Shown piece by piece: positions 52,795 through 62,680 of a stretch of 64,000 nt of DNA. Position 1 is the first letter of the stretch. Each line of letters begins with the position of its first letter. The translations under genes and the position numbers were made by a program. The notes under the pieces are model-generated. The model did no database searches, was not told the DNA's origin, and saw only the letters and a list, made by a program, of their open reading frames with translations. Source of the DNA: Leptospira bouyouniensis (lineage in GTDB: Bacteria > Spirochaetota > Leptospiria > Leptospirales > Leptospiraceae); the NCBI RefSeq assembly GCF_004769525.1, contig NZ_RQFT01000003.1, positions 558,001 to 622,000 of the forward strand, given 5' to 3'.

Positions 52795-53391
52795 CTATTT
52801 TTGTATTTCTTTTTCGTATTTAGAAATGAGTTCGTTGTTGTTTTTACAGGAAAACTTTGTCCTCATTTGGTTTAAGTGGTATTCCACTGTTTTTCTTGAT
52901 TTTTGGATCCTGTCAGCCACTTCGTTTTGGGAAAGTCCTTGGACGAGAAGGTTTAGGATTTCCATTTGGAATGGTGAAAACGGAAGTTGGACTTTGCTCA
53001 CACCATCCGAGACAAAGGAGCCACCTTTCATCACAAGTTGAATGACTTCTGGTAGTTTTGAGATGGGATCTGATTTGAGCATGTAACCATCTGCCTTCGA
53101 TTTAAGAGCATCTTCCACATACACACGGCTTCCATGTAAGGAAAAAATGATGACTTTGGTAGGTTGGTGTTTTTCTTTGATTTCTCTTAAAACATCGATT
53201 CCGTTTCGGTCTGGAAGATCAATATCGAGGACTAATAAATCGATGGGATTTGATTCAATGAATTGAAACAAATCAGCGGCCGTTCGAAATTCTCCGGCAA
53301 GAGAAAAGAAAGGATTGGATTTCAGAATAGATATGATTCCTTCAGTGACAACGGAATGGTCTTCTAAGATGGCAATTTTAACGGATTCCAC
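52795..53391 (-). CDS. NarL/LuxR-family response regulator
   Basis: A 198-residue regulator. The receiver (1-120) has acidic Glu10-Asp11, phospho-acceptor Asp56 (LLVLDIDLP) and Lys103 in YMLKSDP. The C-terminal LuxR-type helix-turn-helix (about 130-195) has FQMEILNLLVQGLSQNEVADRI and KTVEYHLNQMRTKF. It should bind DNA as a dimer when phosphorylated. It is divergent from the hybrid histidine kinase with only six bases between the start codons, so the two may be a two-component pair. Confidence 0.92.
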   Translation of the reverse strand: MESVKIAILEDHSVVTEGIISILKSNPFFSLAGEFRTAADLFQFIESNPIDLLVLDIDLPDRNGIDVLREIKEKHQPTKVIIFSLHGSRVYVEDALKSKADGYMLKSDPISKLPEVIQLVMKGGSFVSDGVSKVQLPFSPFQMEILNLLVQGLSQNEVADRIQKSRKTVEYHLNQMRTKFSCKNNNELISKYEKEIQK

Positions 53392-53397
53392 AGCCTT

Positions 53398-55830
53398 ATG
53401 ATTTTCAGCGTCTCCATCTCATCTATCCAAAAATCTTTTTCTGACTTAGTAAAATTTTGTCGTTATCCCTTAATTTTCGTCTTTTCCCTTTTGGTCTCTC
53501 TCTCGTGCCACTTGGAAGTTTCCCCAACCTTACTCGCGAAAGATGGTGTTTTGGACGCTAGTTCGGTCGATTTATCACAGGAAGCGGTGAACTTGATTGG
53601 AAAATGGGAATTTCATTGGAATGAATTTTTAGATCCAAATGAAACTTCACGAACCAATATATCATACCTCCAAGTTGGTGTTCCGTGGTTTTCTCAAGTC
53701 AATGAAGATGGAGATGACTATCCCAGTTTCGGGTATGCCACATATCGTCTAACTATTTTATTACCAAAAAAAAATAAAGAGAGGGAGACTTACGCACTAC
53801 TAATACCAGTGCTTCACAGCGCATATAAAATTTACGCCAATGGTAAGTTAGTTGCTGAGAATGGAGTGATTGGAAAAAATATTGAAACACACAAACCATC
53901 TTTTCATACCAAAATTGTTCCTTTGTTAGACCTGGAACAAAATATAGATTTGGTAATTCATATTTCCAACTTTTCTCATAAATATGCAGGCATTCATGGA
54001 ATTATTCAGTTTGGAAAGTTAGATAAAATAATCCAAGTATGGAATGGGTATCATTCAGCCACATGTATCATTTTGATATTTATGGGTCTACTATCCATCT
54101 ATCATGCGTTAGTTTATTTGATCAATCGATCAGAAAAAAATGCGCTAAGAATGTCATTTGTTTATTTAGGAATATTGATTCTAAGTGCTACCTTAACTGA
54201 AACGAGAATTTTATTTAATTTTTTATCAGATGAGTATTGTATTCCATTATTCCGATTATCACGGTTAGGATTTGTCATTGTTCTATTTTTTGGAGGAAGC
54301 GTTTTGCTAAATTTGGCACAAATGCGAATCTTCAAAAAAATGTTAATTTTACTTAAAGTTTACTCATTAACATTTTTTTTAGTTTCACTATTGACTCCTG
54401 TAAAACATTTAGCGCTTGTTAGTTATTATTTTGAATTTTTTTCAGTCATTTTTGTCATCATGGGTTTGTTTTCGGTTTCACTTGCTCTCTACTTCCAAAG
54501 AAAAGAAAGTAAGTTATATTTTTTCAGTTTGTTTCTTGCTGTCATTGGCGGAGTGATCGATGTAATTCTGATATCGAATCCAAATATTGGATTTAGGCCA
54601 ATGGGACTAATTTCATTATATTTATTTATTTTTCCGCAAACATTGGGTGTCACCTTTGGTCTTGTAAGAGTCTACAAACGATCTGAGTTAATTTCAAAAG
54701 AACTCTACAAAAGAAAAGAAGCACTCGAAAAAAAAGTAAAAGCTCGTACAACAGAATTAGAGAAAGCAAATCGTTGGAAGGCTAACTTTGTTTCATTAAT
54801 TTCGCATGACTTACGTTCGCCGCTCAATAGTGTGAATCAAATTTTGGACGTAATCGATTTTAGTTTTAGCGAAACTTCCGAAGAAGAAAAAAAGAAATTT
54901 TTAGGAATTTGTAAATCAGGCGTAGCACAATCTTTAAAAATGTTGGAACAACTTCTTGACGTGAGTCGTTTTGATGCTATTGGAACGAAACTTATCCAAA
55001 CCAAATTTTCCGTGAATGAATTGTTAAATGAAATCATTGAATCAGTTGAACCTCTCGCAACTCTCAAAGGCATCCGAATCCAAAAAGATACACCGATCGA
55101 AGCAGAAATTATAGCGGACCGAACTCTTATCGGCGAAGTTTTTAAAAACATTCTTACGAATGCAATTAAGTATTCGAATCTCAATTCTGAAGTTTGGGTA
55201 GGAGTTTCCTTTAAGGGTAAATGGCTGAGTGTTGAAATCCGAGACCGTGGACTCGGAATGAGCGAAGAACAAATCCATAAGCTAACCGGTGAAGAAAATA
55301 TCAAAAGTACCCCAGGTACTGCAGGTGAAAGAGGGACTGGTCTTGGGTTACAACTTTGTATGAATATTCTAGAAGCTCACTTTGGAAAATTAAGAATCAA
55401 ATCGGTTCTTGGTGTTGGTTCTTCTTTTGAAATTTCTCTGTCGAAAAGTACTAAATCAGTATTACTCGTCGATGATTCGGGTAATTTCAGGTCTGATTTA
55501 GCGGAAGTTATGCGAAGAAACCAATGGATTGTAATCGAAGCTGGGAATGGAGAAGAAGCACTTTCTCATTTATCTAGGATCACACCTACGCTCATCATCA
55601 CAGATTTACATATGCCTGGTATGAATGGAATCTCTCTCATTCATGAATGGGAAGGAAAAAGAAAACAAAACCAAAAAATCCCAATCATTCTCATCAGTTC
55701 CGATGCTCCTTTGTCAGGAGGAAATTCTTTTTTAGAAGAGGAAGGATTGGAAACAATCGTATCCGCTTACCTATCGAAAATGTACAAAGCCGAAGATCTA
55801 TGTGAACAGATTGAAATGATCTTAATGTAA
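53398..55830 (+). CDS. 7TM-DISM hybrid histidine kinase with C-terminal receiver
   Basis: An 810-residue sensor kinase. A signal-like segment (about 24-37, ending SLSCH) precedes a periplasmic DISM jelly-roll domain (about 55-210, with GKWEFHWNEFL). Seven membrane helices span about 220-425. A short coiled coil leads to the HisKA domain with phospho-His470 (FVSLISHDLRSPLN), then the HATPase (N box NILTNAIKYS, RGLGMS and GTGLGLQL) and a receiver with Asp736 (IITDLHMPG). It senses an external, possibly carbohydrate, ligand and passes phosphate to its own receiver and probably to the divergent regulator. Confidence 0.93.
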   Translation: MIFSVSISSIQKSFSDLVKFCRYPLIFVFSLLVSLSCHLEVSPTLLAKDGVLDASSVDLSQEAVNLIGKWEFHWNEFLDPNETSRTNISYLQVGVPWFSQVNEDGDDYPSFGYATYRLTILLPKKNKERETYALLIPVLHSAYKIYANGKLVAENGVIGKNIETHKPSFHTKIVPLLDLEQNIDLVIHISNFSHKYAGIHGIIQFGKLDKIIQVWNGYHSATCIILIFMGLLSIYHALVYLINRSEKNALRMSFVYLGILILSATLTETRILFNFLSDEYCIPLFRLSRLGFVIVLFFGGSVLLNLAQMRIFKKMLILLKVYSLTFFLVSLLTPVKHLALVSYYFEFFSVIFVIMGLFSVSLALYFQRKESKLYFFSLFLAVIGGVIDVILISNPNIGFRPMGLISLYLFIFPQTLGVTFGLVRVYKRSELISKELYKRKEALEKKVKARTTELEKANRWKANFVSLISHDLRSPLNSVNQILDVIDFSFSETSEEEKKKFLGICKSGVAQSLKMLEQLLDVSRFDAIGTKLIQTKFSVNELLNEIIESVEPLATLKGIRIQKDTPIEAEIIADRTLIGEVFKNILTNAIKYSNLNSEVWVGVSFKGKWLSVEIRDRGLGMSEEQIHKLTGEENIKSTPGTAGERGTGLGLQLCMNILEAHFGKLRIKSVLGVGSSFEISLSKSTKSVLLVDDSGNFRSDLAEVMRRNQWIVIEAGNGEEALSHLSRITPTLIITDLHMPGMNGISLIHEWEGKRKQNQKIPIILISSDAPLSGGNSFLEEEGLETIVSAYLSKMYKAEDLCEQIEMILM

Positions 55831-56397
55831 TAACCTTTCCATATGATTTTTGATATGAAGTGTGTGTGCTAGATCATATTCTTCTTTGGTTAATTCTCCA
55901 TAAGCAAAATGCGGGCGAAGTGAAGATTCGGATGTTTTTTCAAACAATTCAATCGCTTGTATAAGGCGTTTTGCACCAACTTTTACTTCTGTTTGGTTGC
56001 TGATCTCTTCGGCACCAGGGATGGGTTCTTCCAATCCATGATTCATTTTGTTTTTAAATGCAAAAACGGAAAATGCTATTTTTCCAATGGATCCGCGAAA
56101 GAGAGAAGACTTCATTTCAGGATATCCGTTGATCGAAAACTCGATACTTTGAGCACAATGTGATAATACTTTTCCTGGAGACCAATTTCCAGCTAACTTT
56201 AGTTCGGTTGGTTTCGTGAGCAAATTGATGACTAAGGTATGGTAGTCTTTTAAAAATTCTGCTTCGAGCCAGGGAGACACAATCAAATCTTTGTTTTCTA
56301 TTTCTTTCTCTTTTTCTTTGTTGGACTCACCATATAATGGAAGTTGTGCGACTGCAAGTGTGAGAGTGGATCGTTTGATAAATTCTTTACGTTTCAT
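55822..56397 (-). CDS. DUF1569 (DinB-like) protein
   Basis: A 191-residue protein with an N-terminal signal of possible Tat/Sec type (MKRKEFIKRSTLTLAVAQLPL). NWSPGKVLSHCAQSIEFS and HFAYGELTKEEYDLAHTLHIKNHMERLL match the DUF1569 family, four-helix DinB-like proteins that carry conserved His residues for metal binding. The gene is one base from the terC gene on the same strand, and its 3' end overlaps the hybrid kinase gene by nine bases. Function unknown. Confidence 0.8.
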   Translation of the reverse strand: MKRKEFIKRSTLTLAVAQLPLYGESNKEKEKEIENKDLIVSPWLEAEFLKDYHTLVINLLTKPTELKLAGNWSPGKVLSHCAQSIEFSINGYPEMKSSLFRGSIGKIAFSVFAFKNKMNHGLEEPIPGAEEISNQTEVKVGAKRLIQAIELFEKTSESSLRPHFAYGELTKEEYDLAHTLHIKNHMERLLH

Positions 56398-56398
56398 T

Positions 56399-57136
56399 TT
56401 ATTTTCCTCTTAAAGCAATAGGTTTTTCGGATTTGGTTCGTAACTTCATGTTTAAAAATTCAACGATCACTGAAAAACACATCGCAAAGTAGATATACCC
56501 TTTTGGGATATGCAGTTCTAATCCTTCCCCAAGTAAGGCAACACCAATCAAAATCAAAAAACTAAGTGCAAGGATTTTGATTGTCGGATGGCGGTCTACA
56601 AAGTCCGAAATACTACCACTTGATAATAACATAAATCCAACTGATAAAACGACAGCTGCGATCATAATCCCTAATTTATCTGTCATACCCACGGCCGTGA
56701 TGACGGAATCCAAAGAAAAAACGACGTCTAAAATCAAAATTTGTACGATCACTTGCATAAATGAAATTTGTTTTTTAGATTCATCGCTGATCGAAGTTTC
56801 ACCTTCCAGCTTATGATGGATTTCTGTTGTTGATTTTGCGATGAGAAATAAACCACCGAGTATCAAAATGATATCTCTTCCGCTAATCGTATGCTCCAAA
56901 ATTGTAAATAGTGGCGTTGTGAGTTTCATAATAAAGGAAAGGGAAAAAAGAAGTAAAATTCGTGTTCCCATGGCTAAGAACAGTCCAATTTGCCTTGCTT
57001 GTTTTTGTTTGGATTTTGGTAACCGAGAAGAAAGGATCGAGATAAAGATGATGTTATCAATCCCCAAAACGATTTCCAAAGCAGTTAACGTGAGAAGGGC
57101 AAGCCAAAGGGAAGGATCGGAAAACAGTTCTATCAT
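56399..57136 (-). CDS. TerC-family integral membrane protein
   Basis: A 245-residue protein with about seven membrane helices and the TerC motifs LEIVLGIDNIIFISIL and ILDVVFSLDSVITAVGM, in which the aspartates line a probable metal path. TerC relatives (Alx, YgdQ) are tied to manganese export and tellurite resistance. It is followed after one base by the DUF1569 gene. Confidence 0.9.
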   Translation of the reverse strand: MIELFSDPSLWLALLTLTALEIVLGIDNIIFISILSSRLPKSKQKQARQIGLFLAMGTRILLLFSLSFIMKLTTPLFTILEHTISGRDIILILGGLFLIAKSTTEIHHKLEGETSISDESKKQISFMQVIVQILILDVVFSLDSVITAVGMTDKLGIMIAAVVLSVGFMLLSSGSISDFVDRHPTIKILALSFLILIGVALLGEGLELHIPKGYIYFAMCFSVIVEFLNMKLRTKSEKPIALRGK

Positions 57137-57175
57137 AACCTGTCCTAAACTGCTCGAAGGAAAACTGGAATCAAT

Positions 57176-58648
57176 TCAATTCTTAGGTTTCGTATTTCGT
57201 TGATCTGAATTTCTTTGAAAAAAATACCAACCTTCACATTCTTTCACCAGTTCTACTCCCTTCCATATTTCCAAATTTTCTTTTGAATCCGTGACTCCCC
57301 AAACGAAGGAAGAAAAGGAAAGGTTATTGGATTCGCCATCCCAACTGGTATTTGCCACCCAAGGGTAATATGTTCCGTCTTTTGTGAAAGGAACAAGAGT
57401 CCATTTTTGATTGGAAAAGGCATAAATATATTTGATCGGCCAATAGGTGGCGGCTCCAACAATGTGCGGGTTAAATGCCTCCAAACATGTAAGTCGGTTC
57501 GTACGTCTAGACTCACCTGTTTTGATTTTTGTGATCAAATCCGAATGAATCGAAAGATAAAAGATAAAAAGTCCAACCAAAATTAAGACCGGAATGATTT
57601 TTCGAAACCAAGGAAAAAGTTCGATACTTCGAAATAAAAAATACAACGTACCAAAAGGAAGTATATACAAATATCGTATGTTAGGTTCTATTTGGAATCC
57701 GTATAGGAAAACCATCGTAAAAAATGGTGATAGGAAAAATAGAAACTCTTTTCCAATGTTTTTTTTTGAAATGTGAAAGATTGAGAGAATAAAAAAAAGG
57801 AATCCAAAAACAAGGTAACGTTCCCACCAAACGTTGATGAATGGATTTTTGGTACTTGAAATTAAAATTCCATCAAAACTTTGGATTGGATTTTGAAATA
57901 ATAATGTGAGTAAAATTTTTAGTTTTGGGATCAATTCAAAACTTTCTGTCCCAATTGTGCCAATTCCAAAAGTCCGAAACCCTTTTGTAATCAATTTTGC
58001 AATGAAAAATCCTAACAATGTTGAACCAATTGGAATGATGATTTTCCATCGCAATCGAACCAAACCATATAAGAATAGAAAGGGAGCAAGATTCACAAAA
58101 AACCAATACTCCGATATCCAAATCATTGTCATAAGGAACAAAAACCGAATTTGTTTTGGGAACTCTTTGTTCTCATCATTCCATCTTTCAATTTCCATCA
58201 ATGCCCAAGCTGCCAAGATGAATGTCATACCATGAAAACTTGGAAAATAAAACTGACCGAGTTGGTTTGGATCAAGGCCTGCGAGAATTAAAAATCCTAA
58301 AGAGGTTAGGGTTGAAAGTGAATTGGATAGCCCGAGAGATTTCGCAAAAATAAAAGGTAATAGAAAAACAAAAAATCCATACACTAGATGGAAAGAATAC
58401 ACCGATCCTGTGAGGGGATAAAGTAGGATGCATATCATTCCATCTGGAAATAAAGTGGTACTTGGTGGTAAGTTCCAACCACTTACTTTCCCATTCCAAA
58501 CATCTTTGGCAAACAAGTAGGGATACAATACATCACTATCCGTCCCCTCTCCCAAATGGTTCTCATAGATCACATCGTAAAACAGATGGAAGCTGGCAAA
58601 AAGAACCAAAAGGAAAAAGAAAGGTTTGAACCAACGGATTTGTTTCAC
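57176..58648 (-). CDS. GT-C-like polytopic membrane protein
   Basis: A 490-residue protein with about ten membrane helices and a soluble C-terminal part (about 390-490). The first periplasmic loop (YENHLGEGTDSDVLYPYLFA) contains the acidic pair seen in GT-C glycosyltransferases that use lipid-linked sugars. No closer family is clear. The gene is 39 bases from the terC gene and may be separately transcribed. Confidence 0.68.
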   Translation of the reverse strand: MKQIRWFKPFFFLLVLFASFHLFYDVIYENHLGEGTDSDVLYPYLFAKDVWNGKVSGWNLPPSTTLFPDGMICILLYPLTGSVYSFHLVYGFFVFLLPFIFAKSLGLSNSLSTLTSLGFLILAGLDPNQLGQFYFPSFHGMTFILAAWALMEIERWNDENKEFPKQIRFLFLMTMIWISEYWFFVNLAPFLFLYGLVRLRWKIIIPIGSTLLGFFIAKLITKGFRTFGIGTIGTESFELIPKLKILLTLLFQNPIQSFDGILISSTKNPFINVWWERYLVFGFLFFILSIFHISKKNIGKEFLFFLSPFFTMVFLYGFQIEPNIRYLYILPFGTLYFLFRSIELFPWFRKIIPVLILVGLFIFYLSIHSDLITKIKTGESRRTNRLTCLEAFNPHIVGAATYWPIKYIYAFSNQKWTLVPFTKDGTYYPWVANTSWDGESNNLSFSSFVWGVTDSKENLEIWKGVELVKECEGWYFFQRNSDQRNTKPKN

Positions 58649-58750
58649 GATTTCTTACAATCCATTAGGAATCACTGGTGATCGAATGTGATTGATTCAT
58701 TGTTAATAAACGCGTATTCGATGCCGTTTCCATTTTTGAATTTCCAAATT

Positions 58751-59689
58751 TTAATAACTAGGGCATTTTCGTTCAAATATCTTAAATCGTTCTGGGAACT
58801 CAAGTTCCACAACAATCCGTTTGTCAGGAACAAAGGGATGAGGGAAATCTAATTTTTTAGCAAAGAGTAAAAGTCCATACTGAGTGTAATCTTTTGCGGA
58901 TCTTGAGTACAAACTGTCCCCAACCACAGGGCATCCTACTTTTGCCATATGAACACGAATTTGGTGGGTACGACCCGTTTCTAATCCCAACTTCATCAAA
59001 CTAAACTTACGACCCGTTTGGGTTTGGACAATTTTTTCTGTTTTGTAATGGGTGATGGCCATACGTCCATCTTCTCTGACACACATCTTCACTCGTTCTA
59101 CGGGATGACGACCTATTGGCATATTGATGGTCCCTTCTGCTTCCACAGGTGCTTGTAAGACCCAAGCATAATAGGTTTTGTCAACAAGCCTATCTTGGAA
59201 GAGTTTTGATAATGCGGCATGAGCACGATCAGTTTTGGCAATGATGAGAACCCCTTCTGTGGGTTTGTCCAAACGATGGACAATTCCTGGACGGCGTTCT
59301 CCACCTGTCCCCGATAGGTTCTTAAATTGGTGGAGGAGTCCATTCACAAGGGAAGGGGAATCGTCTCCAGGACCACTGTGGCACGCAATCCCTGCTTTTT
59401 TATGGATCACCATAAATTCATCTTCATCATACAAAACAGGGATATCCATGGGGATTGGTTCCAATCGAGAAGGGGGTCTTGCGATGACATCCACCACATA
59501 CTCTTCTCCTAAGGCCACCTTATAGCCGTTTTTATGGACAACTTGGTCCTTTGTTTTGTTTGTCACAAAGCCAGAATCGATCCATTTTTGAACGGTGGAA
59601 CGACTAAGATCGTCGCCAGCGTTATCTTTTAGGAAAACGTCTAAGCGACTTTGGTCATAATCTTCGGAAACGGTTACAAATATTTGCAT
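58751..59689 (-). CDS. rluD: RluA-family 23S rRNA pseudouridine synthase
   Basis: A 312-residue protein with an N-terminal S4 RNA-binding domain (about 12-70) and the RluA catalytic domain. The catalytic Asp lies in GIVHRLDKPTEGVLI, with GRTHQIRVHM later. It converts uridines of 23S rRNA to pseudouridine. The assignment to RluD rather than another RluA member rests on the S4 domain and length and is tentative. Confidence 0.88.
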   Translation of the reverse strand: MQIFVTVSEDYDQSRLDVFLKDNAGDDLSRSTVQKWIDSGFVTNKTKDQVVHKNGYKVALGEEYVVDVIARPPSRLEPIPMDIPVLYDEDEFMVIHKKAGIACHSGPGDDSPSLVNGLLHQFKNLSGTGGERRPGIVHRLDKPTEGVLIIAKTDRAHAALSKLFQDRLVDKTYYAWVLQAPVEAEGTINMPIGRHPVERVKMCVREDGRMAITHYKTEKIVQTQTGRKFSLMKLGLETGRTHQIRVHMAKVGCPVVGDSLYSRSAKDYTQYGLLLFAKKLDFPHPFVPDKRIVVELEFPERFKIFERKCPSY

Positions 59690-59748
59690 TTTCGGTTGTT
59701 ATCTAATGAAAAGAACTAAACTATGGAAACATTAAGGTAGGTCAACTG

Positions 59749-60315
59749 ATGAAAAAAGGATTTTTTTTAAGCCTCATCCTCCTCGTAGGTCTTTCTATTT
59801 CATTAACGAATTGTTCGTCTTCTGAAGAAAAAGAAACTCCAAAAGAAACGTCCACAACTACGGACAACACAACCGCAGTTTCTTCGAGAGATCTCAATGG
59901 AGCTCTTTTGGACGAAATCAACGTAGCACTCAAAGACTACCGTTACCCAGATGGCGTTCGTCGCAGAGGATTTAGCTACAAACAAGCAGATATCCAAGCA
60001 GAAGATTTCAAAACTTGGGCAAAAGACAATGTTGCTTATATCAAAGACGCTCTTGCAAAACTTCCTGATAGCTATGCAATCGAAATCACAGGGCATGCAG
60101 ATGCATCTGGTCCTGAAGAAGCAGAAGGTGCTAAAAAAGGAAATGGATACTACTCACAAATCCGTTCTGATGCTGTAAAGGCTGCACTTGTAAAACAAGG
60201 GATCCCTGCGGAAAGAATCGTGACAAAAGCAGCTGGTTCTTCTAAACCAATCTCTGGTTTTGATGAAAAAGACGCGATCAACCGTCGTGTGACTTTCCAA
60301 GTTGTTTCTAAATAA
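59749..60315 (+). CDS. loa22: Loa22-like OmpA-domain lipoprotein
   Basis: A 188-residue lipoprotein. The signal ends ISLTNCSSS (Cys22). After a Thr/Ser-rich linker comes a conserved leptospiral segment with YRYPDGVRRRGFSYK. The OmpA domain follows (about 90-186: LPDSYAIEITGHADASGPEEA, GIPAERIVTKAAGSSKPISG, NRRVTFQVV). The whole protein aligns along its length with what I know of Loa22, a major surface lipoprotein required for virulence in pathogenic Leptospira. It has AAGGTAGG upstream and a strong terminator downstream, as expected for a highly expressed single gene. Confidence 0.88.
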   Translation: MKKGFFLSLILLVGLSISLTNCSSSEEKETPKETSTTTDNTTAVSSRDLNGALLDEINVALKDYRYPDGVRRRGFSYKQADIQAEDFKTWAKDNVAYIKDALAKLPDSYAIEITGHADASGPEEAEGAKKGNGYYSQIRSDAVKAALVKQGIPAERIVTKAAGSSKPISGFDEKDAINRRVTFQVVSK

Positions 60316-60354
60316 GAAATTCGATTTTCTTACCTAGAGACCTTTCTCTAATAA

Positions 60355-60382
60355 AAGCCCACCAGTTTTGGTGGGTTTTTTT
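60355..60382 (+). terminator. Intrinsic terminator after loa22
   Basis: CCCACC and GGTGGG form a GC-rich stem around AGTTTT, followed by a run of seven Ts. It lies 43 bases after the loa22 stop. Confidence 0.9.
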
Positions 60383-60462
60383 ATGCTGTTTTAGTTGTTG
60401 CGTCTTCAAAATTTTAACTTAATGTAAAACCACATTCAGGAATTCATTTAACATTCACTTTC

Positions 60463-61002
60463 ATGCCAGCAACAAGAAACATTTGGATCGTTAAAGGTTA
60501 CGAAATGGTAGCCATCGATGGATTTGATCATTTGAAAATTGAAAGGTTAGCCAAAGCTGTTGGAAAACCGAAATCTTCTTTTTATTTTTTGTTCATTGAT
60601 TTGGAAAATTTCACAAAACAAATGATTGAATTCCATTTGAACCAATGCATTCAGATGGCAAAAAAAGAAGCCAATGCCAATTCCATTGATCCTGAACTCA
60701 TAAATATCATTATTGAACATAAAATTGACTTGTTATTTCACAAACAAATTAGGATTCATCGGAACAATCCTTCTTATCTTGAATTGATTGAAACTACCGA
60801 TTCGATCGTAACAATTCCATTCTTAAATGTTTGGAAAAAAGATTTGGGAATAGAACTAACTGAAATTCAAATGAAAGGAATGTTCTCTTTAGCATTGGAA
60901 AACTTTTATATTCAAATTCATTCTGATAATTTAAACGAGTCTTGGCTCAAAAATTATTTTGCGAATTTAAAAACAACGATTCTAAATTTAACTTCACTAT
61001 AA
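60463..61002 (+). CDS. TetR-like transcription regulator
   Basis: A 179-residue helical protein. The N-terminal 45 residues (NIWIVKGYEMVAIDGFDHLKIERLAKAVGKPKSSFYFLF) form a TetR-type DNA-binding region with the typical final recognition helix. The rest is a helical ligand-binding domain. The target is probably the small membrane protein gene 111 bases downstream or its own promoter. Confidence 0.83.
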   Translation: MPATRNIWIVKGYEMVAIDGFDHLKIERLAKAVGKPKSSFYFLFIDLENFTKQMIEFHLNQCIQMAKKEANANSIDPELINIIIEHKIDLLFHKQIRIHRNNPSYLELIETTDSIVTIPFLNVWKKDLGIELTEIQMKGMFSLALENFYIQIHSDNLNESWLKNYFANLKTTILNLTSL

Positions 61003-61113
61003 TTTACTGTACGGATACGTACATCGATTCTTTTGTTCTCAATATGAATTTGATTGTGAATTTCTTACTTCATAACTCATGTGAAGGTATTAAAAGAGAA
61101 CTAGGTAATCGTG

Positions 61114-61533
61114 ATGACTCAAAAATTTCACAAATTCTATTTAAAGGTTACATCCATTGTAATCGCATCGTTTGCTCCCATATTTTTTTTGGGAACCATG
61201 CAGGAAACATCTGAACTTGCAAGATTTACATTGGATCTACTGAGCTGGCCAATTGATGGACATACAACGTATGCTTCACCAGATACAAAATTTTTGTCTG
61301 CTTTAACAGGTGGATTTTTATTAGGTTGGGGAGTGACAGTTTGGATGTTGGCAGTCTTGGTTTATGATAAGGCACCCGAGGAAGTTAGAAAAGCAGTTTT
61401 ATTTGGTTTGCTTTCTTGGTTTGTTTTGGATAGTGCGGGTTCTATAACATCCGGGAATCCATCAAACGCATTGTTTAATGGAATCGTTTTACTGATTGGA
61501 GTAGGTCCTTTGTGGATTCCTGCTAAAAAATAA
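61114..61533 (+). CDS. Small membrane protein, four helices
   Basis: About 139 residues from the ATG at 61114 (a GTG just before is possible). Four hydrophobic segments are present (about 10-30, 55-75, 85-105, 115-135). The first loop has the pattern LDLLSWPIDGHTTYASPDTKFL, and the last helix ends GPLWIPAKK. I do not recognise the family with certainty. It follows the TetR-like gene and may be its target. Confidence 0.7.
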   Translation: MTQKFHKFYLKVTSIVIASFAPIFFLGTMQETSELARFTLDLLSWPIDGHTTYASPDTKFLSALTGGFLLGWGVTVWMLAVLVYDKAPEEVRKAVLFGLLSWFVLDSAGSITSGNPSNALFNGIVLLIGVGPLWIPAKK

Positions 61534-61679
61534 TCCTAAATTCCTTCCCTACTATTGAATGTTAGGGAAGGATACAACCTCACAAATAATAATGTATCAA
61601 TTTTCAGCCAGATCATTTTTCTAATGCATCGAATGAAAATTTCTTTCCGAAACAATGTCATTTTGTTTATCCTTCTCTC

Positions 61680-62144
61680 GTGGCATCATCGATAGAAGAA
61701 TATATTGAAACCCTTTCAGAAGAAAGAAAAACCGTTTTTTTAAAACTTCGTAAGGTCATTCAAAAAAATCTCCCGAAAGGTTTTGAAGAAACTTTCCAAT
61801 ACAATATGATTGGTTATGTGGTGCCAAAAAAAATGTACCCGGCGGGTTATCATGTCACACCTGAGCTTGCATTACCATTCCTCCATATTGCTTCTCAAAA
61901 GAATGGCCTTGCCCTCTACCATATGGGAATTTATTCCGATCCAAAATTACTCCAATGGTTCCAAACGGAATACCCAAAACATAGCAAAACCAAATTGGAT
62001 ATGGGGAAAAGTTGTATTCGATTCAAAAAAATAGAAGAGATTCCTTGGAAATTGATTGGTGAATTAGTCAGTAAAATGGGTCCTAAGGAATGGATTTCAT
62101 TGTATGAAAAGAATCTTCCGAAGTCGAAAGAGAAGGCAAAGTAG
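61680..62144 (+). CDS. DUF1801-family protein
   Basis: A 154-residue soluble protein starting with GTG at 61680. SIEEYIETLSEERKTVFLKLRKVIQKNLPKGFEETFQYNMIGY and the C-terminal KSCIRFKKIEEIPWKLIGELV match the DUF1801 (YdhG-like) family. Function unknown; the gene stands alone. Confidence 0.83.
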   Translation: MASSIEEYIETLSEERKTVFLKLRKVIQKNLPKGFEETFQYNMIGYVVPKKMYPAGYHVTPELALPFLHIASQKNGLALYHMGIYSDPKLLQWFQTEYPKHSKTKLDMGKSCIRFKKIEEIPWKLIGELVSKMGPKEWISLYEKNLPKSKEKAK

Positions 62145-62266
62145 GAACATTAAATTCAAATAGTAGTATTTCTTGTACACCTTGCAATAGATTGGTGAGA
62201 ATCAAATAAGCAAATAAATCAGCTTAACTTAAGTAACAGGATAGGAAGTTCAGGGAGAAATCATTT

Positions 62267-62623
62267 ATGTATTACATCATTTTCAAATACCTGATCACAG
62301 CAGCCCTTGTTGTCCTCATCTCCGAAGTCGCAAAACGAAATGACCGATTGGGGAGCCTCATTGCATCCCTTCCACTCGTTACCATTCTAACACTAATTTG
62401 GTTGAAAGTTGAAAATGCATCAGATCAAAAAATTTCAAACCATGCCTATTATACGTTTTGGTTTGTAATTCCTACCTTACCGATGTTTTTGGTATTTCCA
62501 AAACTGAATCAACTAATTGGTTTTTATATGGCTCTTTTTGTCAGTATCATTCTTACATTTGTTTTGTTTTACTTATTCCAATTGGTCCTCGGTCGATTAG
62601 GGATTCAAATGTTTTCATCATGA
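62267..62623 (+). CDS. DUF3147-family membrane protein
   Basis: A 118-residue protein with four membrane helices and the pattern IIFKYLITAALVVLISEVAKR, LGSLIASLPLVTILTLIWL typical of DUF3147. It likely spans the inner membrane. Function unknown; it precedes the next small gene by 57 bases. Confidence 0.85.
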   Translation: MYYIIFKYLITAALVVLISEVAKRNDRLGSLIASLPLVTILTLIWLKVENASDQKISNHAYYTFWFVIPTLPMFLVFPKLNQLIGFYMALFVSIILTFVLFYLFQLVLGRLGIQMFSS

Positions 62624-62680
62624 GGCAATCTGAAAATACTAAGTTTGACTTGGAATCTGTCCAACTTGAGTCTAAGTCAT

